From Leptolyngbyaceae cyanobacterium clean351 (GTDB lineage: Bacteria; Cyanobacteriota; Cyanobacteriia; DAIDHW01): DNA of 64,000 bases. Shown in pieces: positions 47,202 to 55,969 of this stretch. Each line of letters opens with the position of its first letter. Within the stretch, counting starts at the first letter, position 1. The translations under genes were made by a program, and so were the position numbers. Where the stretch lies: positions 145,798 through 209,797 of the forward strand of contig DAIDHW010000001.1 in NCBI GenBank assembly GCA_027451865.1, read 5' to 3'. Below the pieces are notes generated by a model that had not been told where the DNA came from, did not search any database, and worked only from the letters and a program-made list of their open reading frames with translations.

Positions 47202-47768
47202 ATGAAATTAGTCATTCAAGGTAAAAACATTGAGGTTACTGAAGCGATTCGGGAATACGTGCAGCAAAAAATGGAGAAAGCCGTAAACCATTTTCAGAAC
47301 CTAACCCAGAAGGTGGATGTTAACCTGTCTGTGGCCCGCAATCCCCGCATCAGCCCCAACCAAATTGCTGAGGTGACAATCTACGCCCACGGGAGCGTAA
47401 TCCGAGCTGAAGAGTGCAGTGAGAACCTGTACGCAAGCATTGACTTAGTAGCTGATAAGCTGTCGCGGCAGCTGCGGCGGTTCAAGGAAAAGCGGCTGGA
47501 TCACCAAGCGCAGGTGCCGGTTAAAGATGCGCTCCCCGGAGCAGACTGGACAACGGTAACGGATTTGACTAATCGTTCTCCAGAGTTGCCACCCCAGGTA
47601 GTGCGCAATAAGTACTTTGCCATGCCCCCCATGACCGTTGAAGCAGCTCTGGAGCAACTGGAGTTGGTTGACCACGACTTCTACGTATTCCGCAACGCTC
47701 AAACTAACGAAATCAACGTCATCTACGAGCGTAACCACGGGGGGTTCGGGGTGATTCAACCCCGTTAG
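47202..47768 (+). CDS. hpf: Long ribosome hibernation promoting factor (LrtA type)
   Basis: The protein dimerises and inactivates ribosomes in the dark or stationary phase; in cyanobacteria the orthologue is the light-repressed LrtA. The 188-residue length is the long form: an N-terminal ribosome-binding domain (1-105, [20 protein letters not shown]) and a C-terminal dimerisation domain ([41 protein letters not shown]). The ATG at 47202 follows GGAAGGTGG. Long leader RNAs are known for lrtA, but only 92 nt separate it from lipB here. Confidence 0.95.
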   Translation: MKLVIQGKNIEVTEAIREYVQQKMEKAVNHFQNLTQKVDVNLSVARNPRISPNQIAEVTIYAHGSVIRAEECSENLYASIDLVADKLSRQLRRFKEKRLDHQAQVPVKDALPGADWTTVTDLTNRSPELPPQVVRNKYFAMPPMTVEAALEQLELVDHDFYVFRNAQTNEINVIYERNHGGFGVIQPR

Positions 47769-47805
47769 GATAGCTAGACTAGAAGGTGATCCTCATAGCC
47801 TAGCC

Positions 47806-48207
47806 ATGGATAAAGACCTAGACCAAGCCCTGGAAGTCGATGTACTGGCGGCATCCCTGCGGATGGATGACCAAGAGACGGGGGATTTGCTGGAGTTTCT
47901 GGCGGTCAAATTAGTGGCTGCCCTGCCCAGCCATACCACCGTCACTCGTCGCCAGGGTTTTTTCTCCTCCCACCGCCCGGTCGAAACCATTCAGGTGCAA
48001 TTTGATGACCTCCGGTATCAACTAGAGCGCCAACCCCGGGGGGGCCCCCGCGCCACCATTGCCAAGTCGGTGCGGGGAGTAGTCTTGAAAACTACCCAGG
48101 TGGGGGTAGACCAGTGGACAGAAGCCCTAGCCGAGAGCATTGCCCAGCTTGCCCACACCAGTGCTGCTACCCGGCGGGCTTTGAATCGCTTTGTCCTCGG
48201 CAGCTAA
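47806..48207 (+). CDS. Conserved cyanobacterial protein, function unknown
   Basis: A 133-residue soluble protein: an N-terminal acidic helical half (MDKDLDQALEVDVLAASLRM), a central beta segment (ETIQVQFDDLRYQLERQP) and a C-terminal helix (WTEALAESIAQLAHTSAATR). I recall similar proteins across cyanobacteria, without a named function. It starts 37 nt after hpf, so it may be in that transcript. Its TAA interlocks with the stop of the DUF3084 gene in CTAA at 48204-48207. Confidence 0.75.
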   Translation: MDKDLDQALEVDVLAASLRMDDQETGDLLEFLAVKLVAALPSHTTVTRRQGFFSSHRPVETIQVQFDDLRYQLERQPRGGPRATIAKSVRGVVLKTTQVGVDQWTEALAESIAQLAHTSAATRRALNRFVLGS

Positions 48208-49553
48208 AGTGAGTCGGAGGCAGTTGCCTGGGAGCGAAAAACTACCTGGCCGTTGTGGAGGGCAACCAAGCTAATTTGTAAAGGCCCGATTGTATAGGTC
48301 GGTTTGGCGGCCACAGCTTGAATCTGGAGCCTACCTTGGTACTGTTGCACTTGCTTAATGAAATTTGCTAATACATTGGTGTCAATTTGAACTGTGTCAG
48401 TTAGCAAGCCACCTTGGCGGGCCCGAAACTGACTGTAGGCAAATAGGAGATTAAGCTTTTTCAACACCTGGTCGGGGGAGGTCTGGGAAGCATCAATTGT
48501 AGTTGAGGCGATCAGAGCCCCCTGGGAAAATACCAGCTGATTTAGGCTCACCTCAGCCCCCACCTGCACTTCCTTAGCTCCTACAATGTAGTTGCCTAGG
48601 GAGTGGATGCTCACGACGTAGTCTCGACCATCACTAATGACTTGAATTAGGTGTTCTACCTCCTGTTGAGGAATCTGAATAATCTGCTCCCCGACAGTCG
48701 AGGTGCCGGGTCGCACCAGCTGGAGGGCCTTAGCGTTAGCAACCTGAAGGATTTGATCAATAGCCAGGGGGGCTTCTTGGGGCGAGGTGATTTTTAATAC
48801 CCCTGCACTGAGTAGCTGTCCCCGCTGCACCGCGATATTCCCCTGCAGCAAGTCCTGATAGCCTTGGCTGACTAGATCATACTCATGTTCTACTTGAACG
48901 ATCTGGCTTTCTAGCCTAGCCTGTTGGTGTTGCAGGGCTACTAGGTGAGCCTCCCTCGCAGCCAAGGCCTGGTCTCGCTGGGCGATTTCGGATCTGACCT
49001 GGTTGCGTTGCTGGACTAGGCTTAGTTGTTCTTGCTTCAGGCGATGGATTTCCTGGTGGAGGGCAAGAGTTTGCCTGGCAACTAGGGAAAACTGCCGGAG
49101 TGTCTTAGCCAGCACGGTGGCGGTCACCCTTTGCTGCTGGCGAGCCTGACTCAGGGATAGATTAGTAGTCCGGAGTGCTTTTTGGGCTATGAGTTCCTCG
49201 GTACGAGACCGCTCTAATTGTCGGATCATCCCCTGTTGCCGAGCCTGGAGACGCTCGAGGTCTTGACCAGAGTGCCGGAGCTCCTGCTTGATTTTGGCCA
49301 ACTTGAACACTCCATCCCGCAGCTCCTTACTCGATGCAAACAAAACTCCTAGGGTGGAGGCCGAGATGGTTAACCCGGTCAGAATCGTGATTAGAACTGC
49401 TGTTTGCCGGGGACGAAGATTGAATAAACTCAAACGGGCTTTGCCAACCCGTGATCCTAGGCGGTCTCCCACCGTAGCGATTACACCCCCTAGGATGACG
49501 ATAGCCGTCACCAAAACGATCGGCGCAATAGACAATCCAGGTACCTCCCACAC
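48204..49553 (-). CDS. DUF3084 membrane coiled-coil protein
   Basis: The 449-residue protein begins at GTG 49553. Two hydrophobic helices (about 8-30 and 50-72) with the motif GDRLGSRVGKARLSLFNLRPRQTAVLITILTG precede a long coiled coil (80-240) and a C-terminal globular domain (245-445), a layout matching DUF3084 proteins that occur in most cyanobacteria. The role is not established; an envelope-associated scaffold is a guess from topology. It is expressed alone or with the upstream Hsp70 gene 99 nt away. Confidence 0.85.
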   Translation of the reverse strand: MWEVPGLSIAPIVLVTAIVILGGVIATVGDRLGSRVGKARLSLFNLRPRQTAVLITILTGLTISASTLGVLFASSKELRDGVFKLAKIKQELRHSGQDLERLQARQQGMIRQLERSRTEELIAQKALRTTNLSLSQARQQQRVTATVLAKTLRQFSLVARQTLALHQEIHRLKQEQLSLVQQRNQVRSEIAQRDQALAAREAHLVALQHQQARLESQIVQVEHEYDLVSQGYQDLLQGNIAVQRGQLLSAGVLKITSPQEAPLAIDQILQVANAKALQLVRPGTSTVGEQIIQIPQQEVEHLIQVISDGRDYVVSIHSLGNYIVGAKEVQVGAEVSLNQLVFSQGALIASTTIDASQTSPDQVLKKLNLLFAYSQFRARQGGLLTDTVQIDTNVLANFIKQVQQYQGRLQIQAVAAKPTYTIGPLQISLVALHNGQVVFRSQATASDSL

Positions 49554-49652
49554 CTAAACCTTAGTGTAGGTTGTTACTACCTGGGCAGATCTGGGGCTGG
49601 CTAAGAATTTTCGTCGGCGAGGGGAGCTTAGCCCAGGGATGTAACTGGGCAA

Positions 49653-51233
49653 TCAAGTTAATTCCACTAGGGCCTGATTCTCGACCAAAATTTCCCCCCG
49701 CAGCAGGTCGAGGACTGTTACCCGCAGTTGGCGTTGGGCGTCTACCCAGAAGGAGACTTTCACCCGGTCTGTACCCGGAAAACCGGGCGGGTCTAGGTTA
49801 GCAATGGTCCGCGCCTGGTCGTTGAGGGGTTGGACCTGAAGCCCTTGGCTGGGGCGAGTCACCAGGCGGCCCCCCTCCAGATAGACTTCTGGGGCTGAGG
49901 TTTGGCTGCCTAACTCAGCCACTACTAATTCGAGACTAGATTGGTTTTCCGCTGACGCACCGAGAAATAGGTCCAGAGGTTGGGACATAGGGTAAGCTTG
50001 GCCAGCCTGGATCAGAGGATGCCACCCCTGGGTTTGCCGGCGATGGTCCCAGTAGCGGATCCCGTAACTATGGTGTAGGAAGTCCTGGACCTGGATCCCC
50101 TGGTTCAAGTGTAATGCTCCCAAAGCTACAGCTGTCAGGGGGGCTTGACCATAGACTGGTAGGGAAGGGAAGTAATCTTTGATCCAAGCCTGAATGGCCG
50201 GGATTTGCACAGTCCCCCCCACCAACAGCACCCCGTCAATATCTCCAGGTTCAATCCCTTGGCGCCGGGCCTGATGCAGCACCTGGTTGAGGCTAGTTTC
50301 CAGGGACTGCCAAAGCTGATGCTCTGTGAGGACCTGTTCTAGTTCCCCGCGGGTAAGGGACAGATCCACACTGGTAAAGGTGCGGTCACAAAAGAAGACT
50401 TCCTGAGCCCTCGGGGCCGAGGATAACTGGATCTTCAGGCGCTCCACCAGGCGGGCTATTAGGGGAGAGACCTGCAGGCCTCGGGTCTGACATAGGTAGT
50501 CAAGCAACCAGTGGTCTATGTCGGCTCCCCCCAGATCCTGGCCGGTTTTGGCTAAAACTTGAGCGGTTTTGACCTTCTGGGCTGGTCTGTCGCCGAGGAA
50601 CCTATCCCCCCACTTGAGGATAAATCCTTGGGGTTTTTGGGTGGAGCCAACGTGCAGCTTGACCAGAGACAAATCCAGGGTCCCACCCCCCCAGTCCATC
50701 ACCAAGAGAGTTTCCCGGTTCCCGATTCCATGACCCAAGGCAGCGGCTGTCGGCTCATCAATCAATTGCACCCGGTCAACCCCGAGGGTTTGGCTGAGAC
50801 GACCTAACCAGTGGCGATAAACCTCAAAGCTGTCTACGGGCACGGTAAAGATGATGGAGTCGACTGGCAGAGGCAGAGAACGTACTGCCTGCACTACCTG
50901 GGTGAGAAAACAACTTCCCACCGCCTCGAAGGTCAGAGACTCCCCATTTAGGGAGGGGACAAATCCTAGGCTAGGTTTACCAATAGCCCGCTTGAAATTA
51001 GCGAAAAGTCTGGGGTCTTGACCTTGGTGCAGGGCCCGGTCTCTTACTTGCTGCCCTACCAACACCCTAGAGCTAGGCGAGTCTTCAAAGTAGACTAGGC
51101 TGGGAATTAAGGAGTAATTAGGCACCTGCTGCTGGGATAAACCAGGCAGAATCAGGGCTTCCGGCCGCTGACTGACCGGATCCCAGCGGGCCACGACGGT
51201 GTTACTAGTACCAAAGTCTATAGCAATCTGCAT
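49653..51233 (-). CDS. Short Hsp70-family ATPase
   Basis: The 526-residue protein starts at ATG 51233 with MQIAIDFGTSNTVVARW. It has the actin-like ATPase motifs of DnaK: phosphate 1 DFGTSNT, phosphate 2 VMDWGGGTLDLSLVKL, the DEPTAAALGHG connect region and the adenosine motif GVLLVGGTVQIPAIQ. The domain after residue 390 is short and beta-rich, without the full DnaK lid helices. It is divergent from hmpF. In Nostoc a DnaK-type chaperone system has been tied to pilus activity and polysaccharide secretion, so a link to hmpF and the glycan genes is plausible. Confidence 0.92.
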   Translation of the reverse strand: MQIAIDFGTSNTVVARWDPVSQRPEALILPGLSQQQVPNYSLIPSLVYFEDSPSSRVLVGQQVRDRALHQGQDPRLFANFKRAIGKPSLGFVPSLNGESLTFEAVGSCFLTQVVQAVRSLPLPVDSIIFTVPVDSFEVYRHWLGRLSQTLGVDRVQLIDEPTAAALGHGIGNRETLLVMDWGGGTLDLSLVKLHVGSTQKPQGFILKWGDRFLGDRPAQKVKTAQVLAKTGQDLGGADIDHWLLDYLCQTRGLQVSPLIARLVERLKIQLSSAPRAQEVFFCDRTFTSVDLSLTRGELEQVLTEHQLWQSLETSLNQVLHQARRQGIEPGDIDGVLLVGGTVQIPAIQAWIKDYFPSLPVYGQAPLTAVALGALHLNQGIQVQDFLHHSYGIRYWDHRRQTQGWHPLIQAGQAYPMSQPLDLFLGASAENQSSLELVVAELGSQTSAPEVYLEGGRLVTRPSQGLQVQPLNDQARTIANLDPPGFPGTDRVKVSFWVDAQRQLRVTVLDLLRGEILVENQALVELT

Positions 51234-51490
51234 AGTCGACACTCCCAACCCCTAGGGCTGCACCCTCTGGAGGCGGTCTGCAAGCGGGACGGACGGACCA
51301 AGTCGAGCGGGCCAAGTACAGCTGAGGAGCATGATATCATAAACTGCAGTAAACTCTATTGACGAAGGCCTCAGTAGCAGATAATGGTGCGGATTCCCAA
51401 CCATACTAAAGAATGCCAGCCTAGTCCGCCTGGTTTTCGGTTGAGCCAATTGATCTTCAAGACTGGAATGCCTATCAGACGGGGGGTCTA

Positions 51491-53152
51491 GTGCTTTATC
51501 TTGCGGAAGTACAGAAAAAAACCGGGTTTATGGGAACCAAGGCAGAATTAAAGCTTCTGTCCTGTCAGCGCGCAGAACAGATGTGGGAATCTATCACCGG
51601 CGACGAGTTAATCCCCGTTTCCCCAGACCAAGTCAGCAACCATAACAGTGGTTCTTTAGTTCTAATAGAACTAAACACTAACCGCCAGTTAACCAGATTC
51701 TTGGAAACTGGTCGGCAACTCTCCTCAGTGCTGCAGGGACTCTCCCGGGCCCAACTAAAATTCAAGACCCAAGCAGAAGAGATTGAGCAGTGGAAAGAGT
51801 CCCTAATGTATCAGGGCCAAGAGCTCAATCGGCGCGAACAGGAATTGGAGGCCCGTCAAGAGGCTCTACAAAACTTGGAGCGGGAGCTGGAGCGCCTAGA
51901 GCGGGAGAAGCAGGAAAATGCTCGCCTAAGTGCGCAACTAGCCAGTTCCCAAGCGGACCTGGAGGCGGCTTGGGCTGCCCTGCGGCAGGAGCAACAGCAA
52001 CACCAGGGTAGTCGGCCTCTTGACCCGGAGAAACTGCAACACTTCCGGGTTCTAGTCAGGCAATTGTCTGAATCAGTGGCCTCTCCCGAGGCTGCTGCCC
52101 ATTTGACCGGTTTAGTAGATGGCCAACAGGAACTACTCGACCATTACTGGCAATGTCTAGACCAGGAGCGTGCCCTTGCCTATCAAGTCCAGGCCCAACT
52201 AGAGCAACAACAGGGAGAACTAGAGCAGCGTCTGTCAGCCTATTACGAGACCCTGACAGCTTGGACTGCGGATACCAATCAGCTGGCCCAGCAGCAGCAG
52301 ATCCTTGGTCACCACCAGGGACAGGTGAACCTCTGGCAAGAACAACTCCAACTGCAGCAGGAGCTTTACCAGGGCCTCTATGCCCTTCTAGGTCAAGGGG
52401 AGACCCTCGACCCCAGCGTCGACGTGTCCGCTCTGGAAAACATGTCCCTAGAGGAGCTGAAAAATCTCACCGAACAACTAGCCAAGGAGCTAGAAAACGT
52501 CTCCCAGTTTGTGGTTGACCAGGAGGAGGAGCTAACTTTACAACAGCAAGCTATCCAAGAACTGCAAGTCCGCATGGAGCAAGCTAGCGAGTTTGAACAG
52601 ATCCAACTGGATGCTGAGCTATCGGGCGAACAGGAAAATTATGAGTTGCTGAACGAGGCTCTGATTGGCCAACGCCAACGTCTCCAAGAGCGGGCGCAAA
52701 TCTTTCAGACCCATCAGGCCATCTACAATCGCCGCGCCAATCCGACTCCTCATACCGCTTCTGCCCTTGAGTCAGAGTTACGCCCCTTTCTTGACCGGGT
52801 CGCTGCCCGCCAGACCCAGGGTCGAGAATCCCTCGAGCAGCTGCATCACCAGATCCGCCAACTGCAAACGGAAATTAGTCAAAGCCAAACCCGCCTCAGT
52901 CAGTACAGCCCCCTAGACCAAGCGCAGGAGTTGGCCAACCTCAGACACCAAGAACTAGAAAAACAACGCGAGGCAGCTGAGCACTGGGGGCGGGTGAACC
53001 TCTGGCAAGAAACCCTCCAGAGTTGGCAAGAAGCTCTCAATCGCCTGCGCCCTTGTCTGACCGAGTCTTGGCATCAGGGTCAAGTCGAAGCTTGGTGGGG
53101 AATTCTTAATCAGATCCACGAGGCAATCAATGCCCTCGACGCTGGTAACTAG
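51491..53152 (+). CDS. hmpF: Pilus motility taxis protein HmpF
   Basis: HmpF is a cyanobacterial coiled-coil protein that localises to pole or junction sites and is needed for type IV pilus function in motility. The 553-residue protein has a conserved N-terminal head (MLYLAEVQKKTGFMGTKAEL, LLSCQRAEQMW, GSLVLIELNTNRQLTRF, residues 1-75), then nearly continuous coiled coil with Gln/Glu-rich heptads. The segment GQVNLWQEQLQLQQELYQGL is also family-typical. The start is GTG 51491. It ends in the CTAG shared with tilS. The divergent Hsp70 gene and downstream glycan cluster support a surface/pilus context. Confidence 0.9.
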   Translation: MLYLAEVQKKTGFMGTKAELKLLSCQRAEQMWESITGDELIPVSPDQVSNHNSGSLVLIELNTNRQLTRFLETGRQLSSVLQGLSRAQLKFKTQAEEIEQWKESLMYQGQELNRREQELEARQEALQNLERELERLEREKQENARLSAQLASSQADLEAAWAALRQEQQQHQGSRPLDPEKLQHFRVLVRQLSESVASPEAAAHLTGLVDGQQELLDHYWQCLDQERALAYQVQAQLEQQQGELEQRLSAYYETLTAWTADTNQLAQQQQILGHHQGQVNLWQEQLQLQQELYQGLYALLGQGETLDPSVDVSALENMSLEELKNLTEQLAKELENVSQFVVDQEEELTLQQQAIQELQVRMEQASEFEQIQLDAELSGEQENYELLNEALIGQRQRLQERAQIFQTHQAIYNRRANPTPHTASALESELRPFLDRVAARQTQGRESLEQLHHQIRQLQTEISQSQTRLSQYSPLDQAQELANLRHQELEKQREAAEHWGRVNLWQETLQSWQEALNRLRPCLTESWHQGQVEAWWGILNQIHEAINALDAGN

Positions 53153-54126
53153 CCTAATAAGTAAATCCAGTCTTCCTTGACTTTGGCCACCGCTCCCCCG
53201 GGGAGGGGGTCAGTCTGGGTCCCCCCGGGGGCCCTGATCAGGGCGGTTACCTTCTCGACATGTTTGAAACTGGGGTGGTGGCTGAGAAACTCCCGCAAAA
53301 ATCTCCTCACCACCCGCCGTTGCAGGCCCAAGTCGACCGGGCGCAGGGGCAGGACCTGCAAGGCCGGGACTTGGGGATGACGACTTTTATGGTACAATTG
53401 ATCTACAAAGACCTCAAGGCTACCCACATCCCCCCGGAGTAGCTCGGCAGTCTGGGCTAGGTGGCGCTCTACTTGGGGATTAAAGTGCTCTCGCAGGTAG
53501 GGCAACAGCTCCTCGCGAATGCGATTGCGCTGGTAGTGCCAGTCCCCATTGGTAGTATCTGTCCAGACCGGCAGGCCCCGGTCCTGACAGAACCGGGCTG
53601 TGTCGGTCCGGAATAGCTCCAGTAAGGGACGTACCAGGGTTACCCCAGGCACTAGTGGTCGTTGCCACTGGAGGGCCTGTAGCCCATCACTGCCACTCCC
53701 CCGCAGGAGGTTGTACAGTAGGGTTTCCGCCCGGTCACTAGCCGTGTGACCAGTAACTACAATGGCGTAGCGCTGGTGTATGGCTGTGTCGGCCAAGACC
53801 TGGTAGCGCCACTGGCGAGCGGCCGCCTCGGTGGTTGTGACTGTAGTTGCCCTTTGACCATAAAAGGGAATTTGCCAGCCCCAGGCTAGGGCAGCCACGT
53901 GGTCAGCGTTGGCCTGGGAGTCCGGTCGCCACCCATGGTCGCAGTGAACAATCCCCAGCTGCCAGCCCCACTTGGGTTGTAGGTCAAGCAATAATCGGAT
54001 CAAGCACAGGGAATCTTGGCCGCCTGAAACTGCCACCAGCAACCGTTGCCCGGCGGGTAGGAGTTGACGAGCTTTTAGCAGCTGGTGCAGCCGGGCATGG
54101 AGGTCACTCCAGGCGGGCACAGCCAT
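53149..54126 (-). CDS. tilS: tRNA(Ile)-lysidine synthase
   Basis: TilS converts the wobble C34 of tRNA-Ile(CAU) to lysidine so that it reads AUA. The 325-residue protein has the PP-loop SGGQDSLCL near residue 35, GIVHCDHGWRPDS, GHTASDRAETLLYNLLRG and RNRIREELLPYL. It is the short form lacking the long C-terminal domain of the E. coli enzyme. ATG 54126 is taken as start. It is transcribed toward hmpF and separated by 117 nt from the divergent glycan cluster. Confidence 0.96.
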   Translation of the reverse strand: MAVPAWSDLHARLHQLLKARQLLPAGQRLLVAVSGGQDSLCLIRLLLDLQPKWGWQLGIVHCDHGWRPDSQANADHVAALAWGWQIPFYGQRATTVTTTEAAARQWRYQVLADTAIHQRYAIVVTGHTASDRAETLLYNLLRGSGSDGLQALQWQRPLVPGVTLVRPLLELFRTDTARFCQDRGLPVWTDTTNGDWHYQRNRIREELLPYLREHFNPQVERHLAQTAELLRGDVGSLEVFVDQLYHKSRHPQVPALQVLPLRPVDLGLQRRVVRRFLREFLSHHPSFKHVEKVTALIRAPGGTQTDPLPGGAVAKVKEDWIYLLG

Positions 54127-54242
54127 CAAACCAGAGGCCGACGAGGGGGATGCGTTGACATTCTGGAACTAAGCTGAGTAACATGAAACCGGTTTCCGTA
54201 GTCTCGATTAGTATAAACAGATTTAATTAGCATCTGATTAGC

Positions 54243-54692
54243 ATGGCTGAAACTCTCGGGTCAATCTGTGACAAACTCACGGTCGTGAAATTAAAACAGT
54301 GGCACTGTGACGACGAGCAGAAATTGGCCAGTTTAAATAAACAAGCCCAGGACCTGCAGGCTGAAATTGATGCTTACCTAGCGGCAGCCTTGCAGGGAGA
54401 AATTCCCGTTGCTCGCCTTACCTTTGCGGCCAACAAGATTTATAATCCCAGCTTTGGTGTGGTGCGGGAGGCCCAGGGGAGTATGGGGGAGGCGGTGGCT
54501 GAATTGGCGAAAGTCAACTGCAGCCTGTGGCATGTTCAGGAGAAGGTATACGAGTTTGAACAGGTGGCCGCCCAGGAGAAGGACCAGGTGATCCGAGAAC
54601 TGGCCACCCTGAATCTGGAGCGCAATAGGTTCATTGATTTGATTAATCAACTCCTCCAAGCTATGGTCCTAGAAATCTCCCCAGGGTCCTAG
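54243..54692 (+). CDS. Small helical protein of the glycan cluster
   Basis: The 149-residue protein is mostly helical, beginning MAETLGSICDKLTVVKLKQW with conserved-looking ICDKL, LTFAANKIYNPSFGV and LAKVNCSLWHVQEKVYEFE. I have a memory of similar small proteins within O-antigen or capsule loci, but no named function. It starts 8 nt before the methyltransferase gene's ATG region, so it is probably the first gene of the glycan operon. No signal peptide or membrane segment. Confidence 0.75.
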   Translation: MAETLGSICDKLTVVKLKQWHCDDEQKLASLNKQAQDLQAEIDAYLAAALQGEIPVARLTFAANKIYNPSFGVVREAQGSMGEAVAELAKVNCSLWHVQEKVYEFEQVAAQEKDQVIRELATLNLERNRFIDLINQLLQAMVLEISPGS

Positions 54693-54700
54693 GGCTAGTT

Positions 54701-55960
54701 ATGCACGTCACCTACAGAACCACCTGCCGCGTCTGCGGCTCTGATTCCTTAACCAAAGTGATTGACCTGGGGGAACAGTACCTCCAGGGATTGTTTGTCA
54801 AGCCAGGCTGCCAACCACCACCCCAACGCCAAATATCCACTAGTCTGGTGCGCTGTAACCCCACTAGGGATGAGTCAGCCTGTGGACTGCTGCAGATGGC
54901 AGTTTCGGTACCGCCGGATATCCTCTACTCTACCTACTGGTACAGATCGGGCACTAACCAGACTATGCGGGAGCACTTGCAGCAGATTGTCAGGGAGGCC
55001 TTAGCCACCGTAGACCACAAGGAGCATCCTACAGTCCTAGACATTGGCTGCAATGATGGCACCCTGCTGAGCTACTACCCCGAATCCTGTTGTCGGGTAG
55101 GGATCGACCCCTCCAACGCCGTTCAAGCCGTCGGGGCCGGAATCACTGTGATTCAGGATGTCTTCCCGTCCGAGGAGCTCAAAAAGCAGGCCCCGGAAAA
55201 GTTTGACATCATCACCTCGATTGCCATGGTTTATGACCTAGAACAACCAGTGGAGTTCTGCAAGGGGATTAAGGGTATTCTCAGCCATCAGGGGGTCTGG
55301 ATCTTTGAGATGTCCTACATGCCCAAGATGCTGGAGATGAACTCCTACGACACCATCTGTCATGAACATCTGGAGTACTATAGTCTAGCAGTTCTAGAAA
55401 ATACCCTCAAGCGAGCAGACTTAAAAATCTTTGATGCTACCCTCAACGACATTAACGGCGGCAGCATTCGCTGTTGGGCTACCCACACGGACAATTTTCG
55501 CTATAAGAACAAACAGGCCCTCAGTCGGCTGCAAAACCTCCGGCGGCAAGAATTCGATCTTGAGCTAGATACCGACAAGCCCTACAGCAACTTTCAGGCC
55601 CGCATCGATCTCCACCGTGACCAGCTCAATCACCTGTTAAGCACCCTCAAGGCTAACCAGCAGACCATTCATATTTACGGGGCCTCCACGAAGGGCAACA
55701 CTATCCTGCAGTGGTGTGGGATTGACCACCGCCTGATCGACTACGCGGCGGAACGTAATCCCGACAAGTTTGGTGCCCACACCCTAGGCACAAATATCCC
55801 CATTATTAGCGAGGCTGAATCGCGGGCCTTAAAACCCGATTATTACCTAGTGTTACCGTGGCACTTCCGGCAAGAGTTTTTAGCCAGGGAGCACGATACC
55901 CTTAGGGGAGGGACAAAGATGATTTTTCCCTTGCCCGAAATTGAAATTATCGGAATTTAG
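54701..55960 (+). CDS. NDP-sugar C-methyltransferase-type SAM methyltransferase
   Basis: The 419-residue protein has the three-part layout of TylC3-type sugar C-methyltransferases: an N-terminal zinc-binding domain (CRVCGSDSLTKVIDLGEQ; further Cys near 54-64), a SAM-binding Rossmann domain (VLDIGCNDGTLLSYY near residue 108, EMSYMPKMLEMNSYDTICHE) and a C-terminal domain with YGASTKGNTILQW. Such enzymes methylate a carbon on deoxysugar nucleotides. It lies between the small helical protein and the 896-residue fusion, consistent with making a branched or methylated sugar for a surface glycan. Confidence 0.9.
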   Translation: MHVTYRTTCRVCGSDSLTKVIDLGEQYLQGLFVKPGCQPPPQRQISTSLVRCNPTRDESACGLLQMAVSVPPDILYSTYWYRSGTNQTMREHLQQIVREALATVDHKEHPTVLDIGCNDGTLLSYYPESCCRVGIDPSNAVQAVGAGITVIQDVFPSEELKKQAPEKFDIITSIAMVYDLEQPVEFCKGIKGILSHQGVWIFEMSYMPKMLEMNSYDTICHEHLEYYSLAVLENTLKRADLKIFDATLNDINGGSIRCWATHTDNFRYKNKQALSRLQNLRRQEFDLELDTDKPYSNFQARIDLHRDQLNHLLSTLKANQQTIHIYGASTKGNTILQWCGIDHRLIDYAAERNPDKFGAHTLGTNIPIISEAESRALKPDYYLVLPWHFRQEFLAREHDTLRGGTKMIFPLPEIEIIGI

Positions 55961-55969
55961 GGTTAGACA

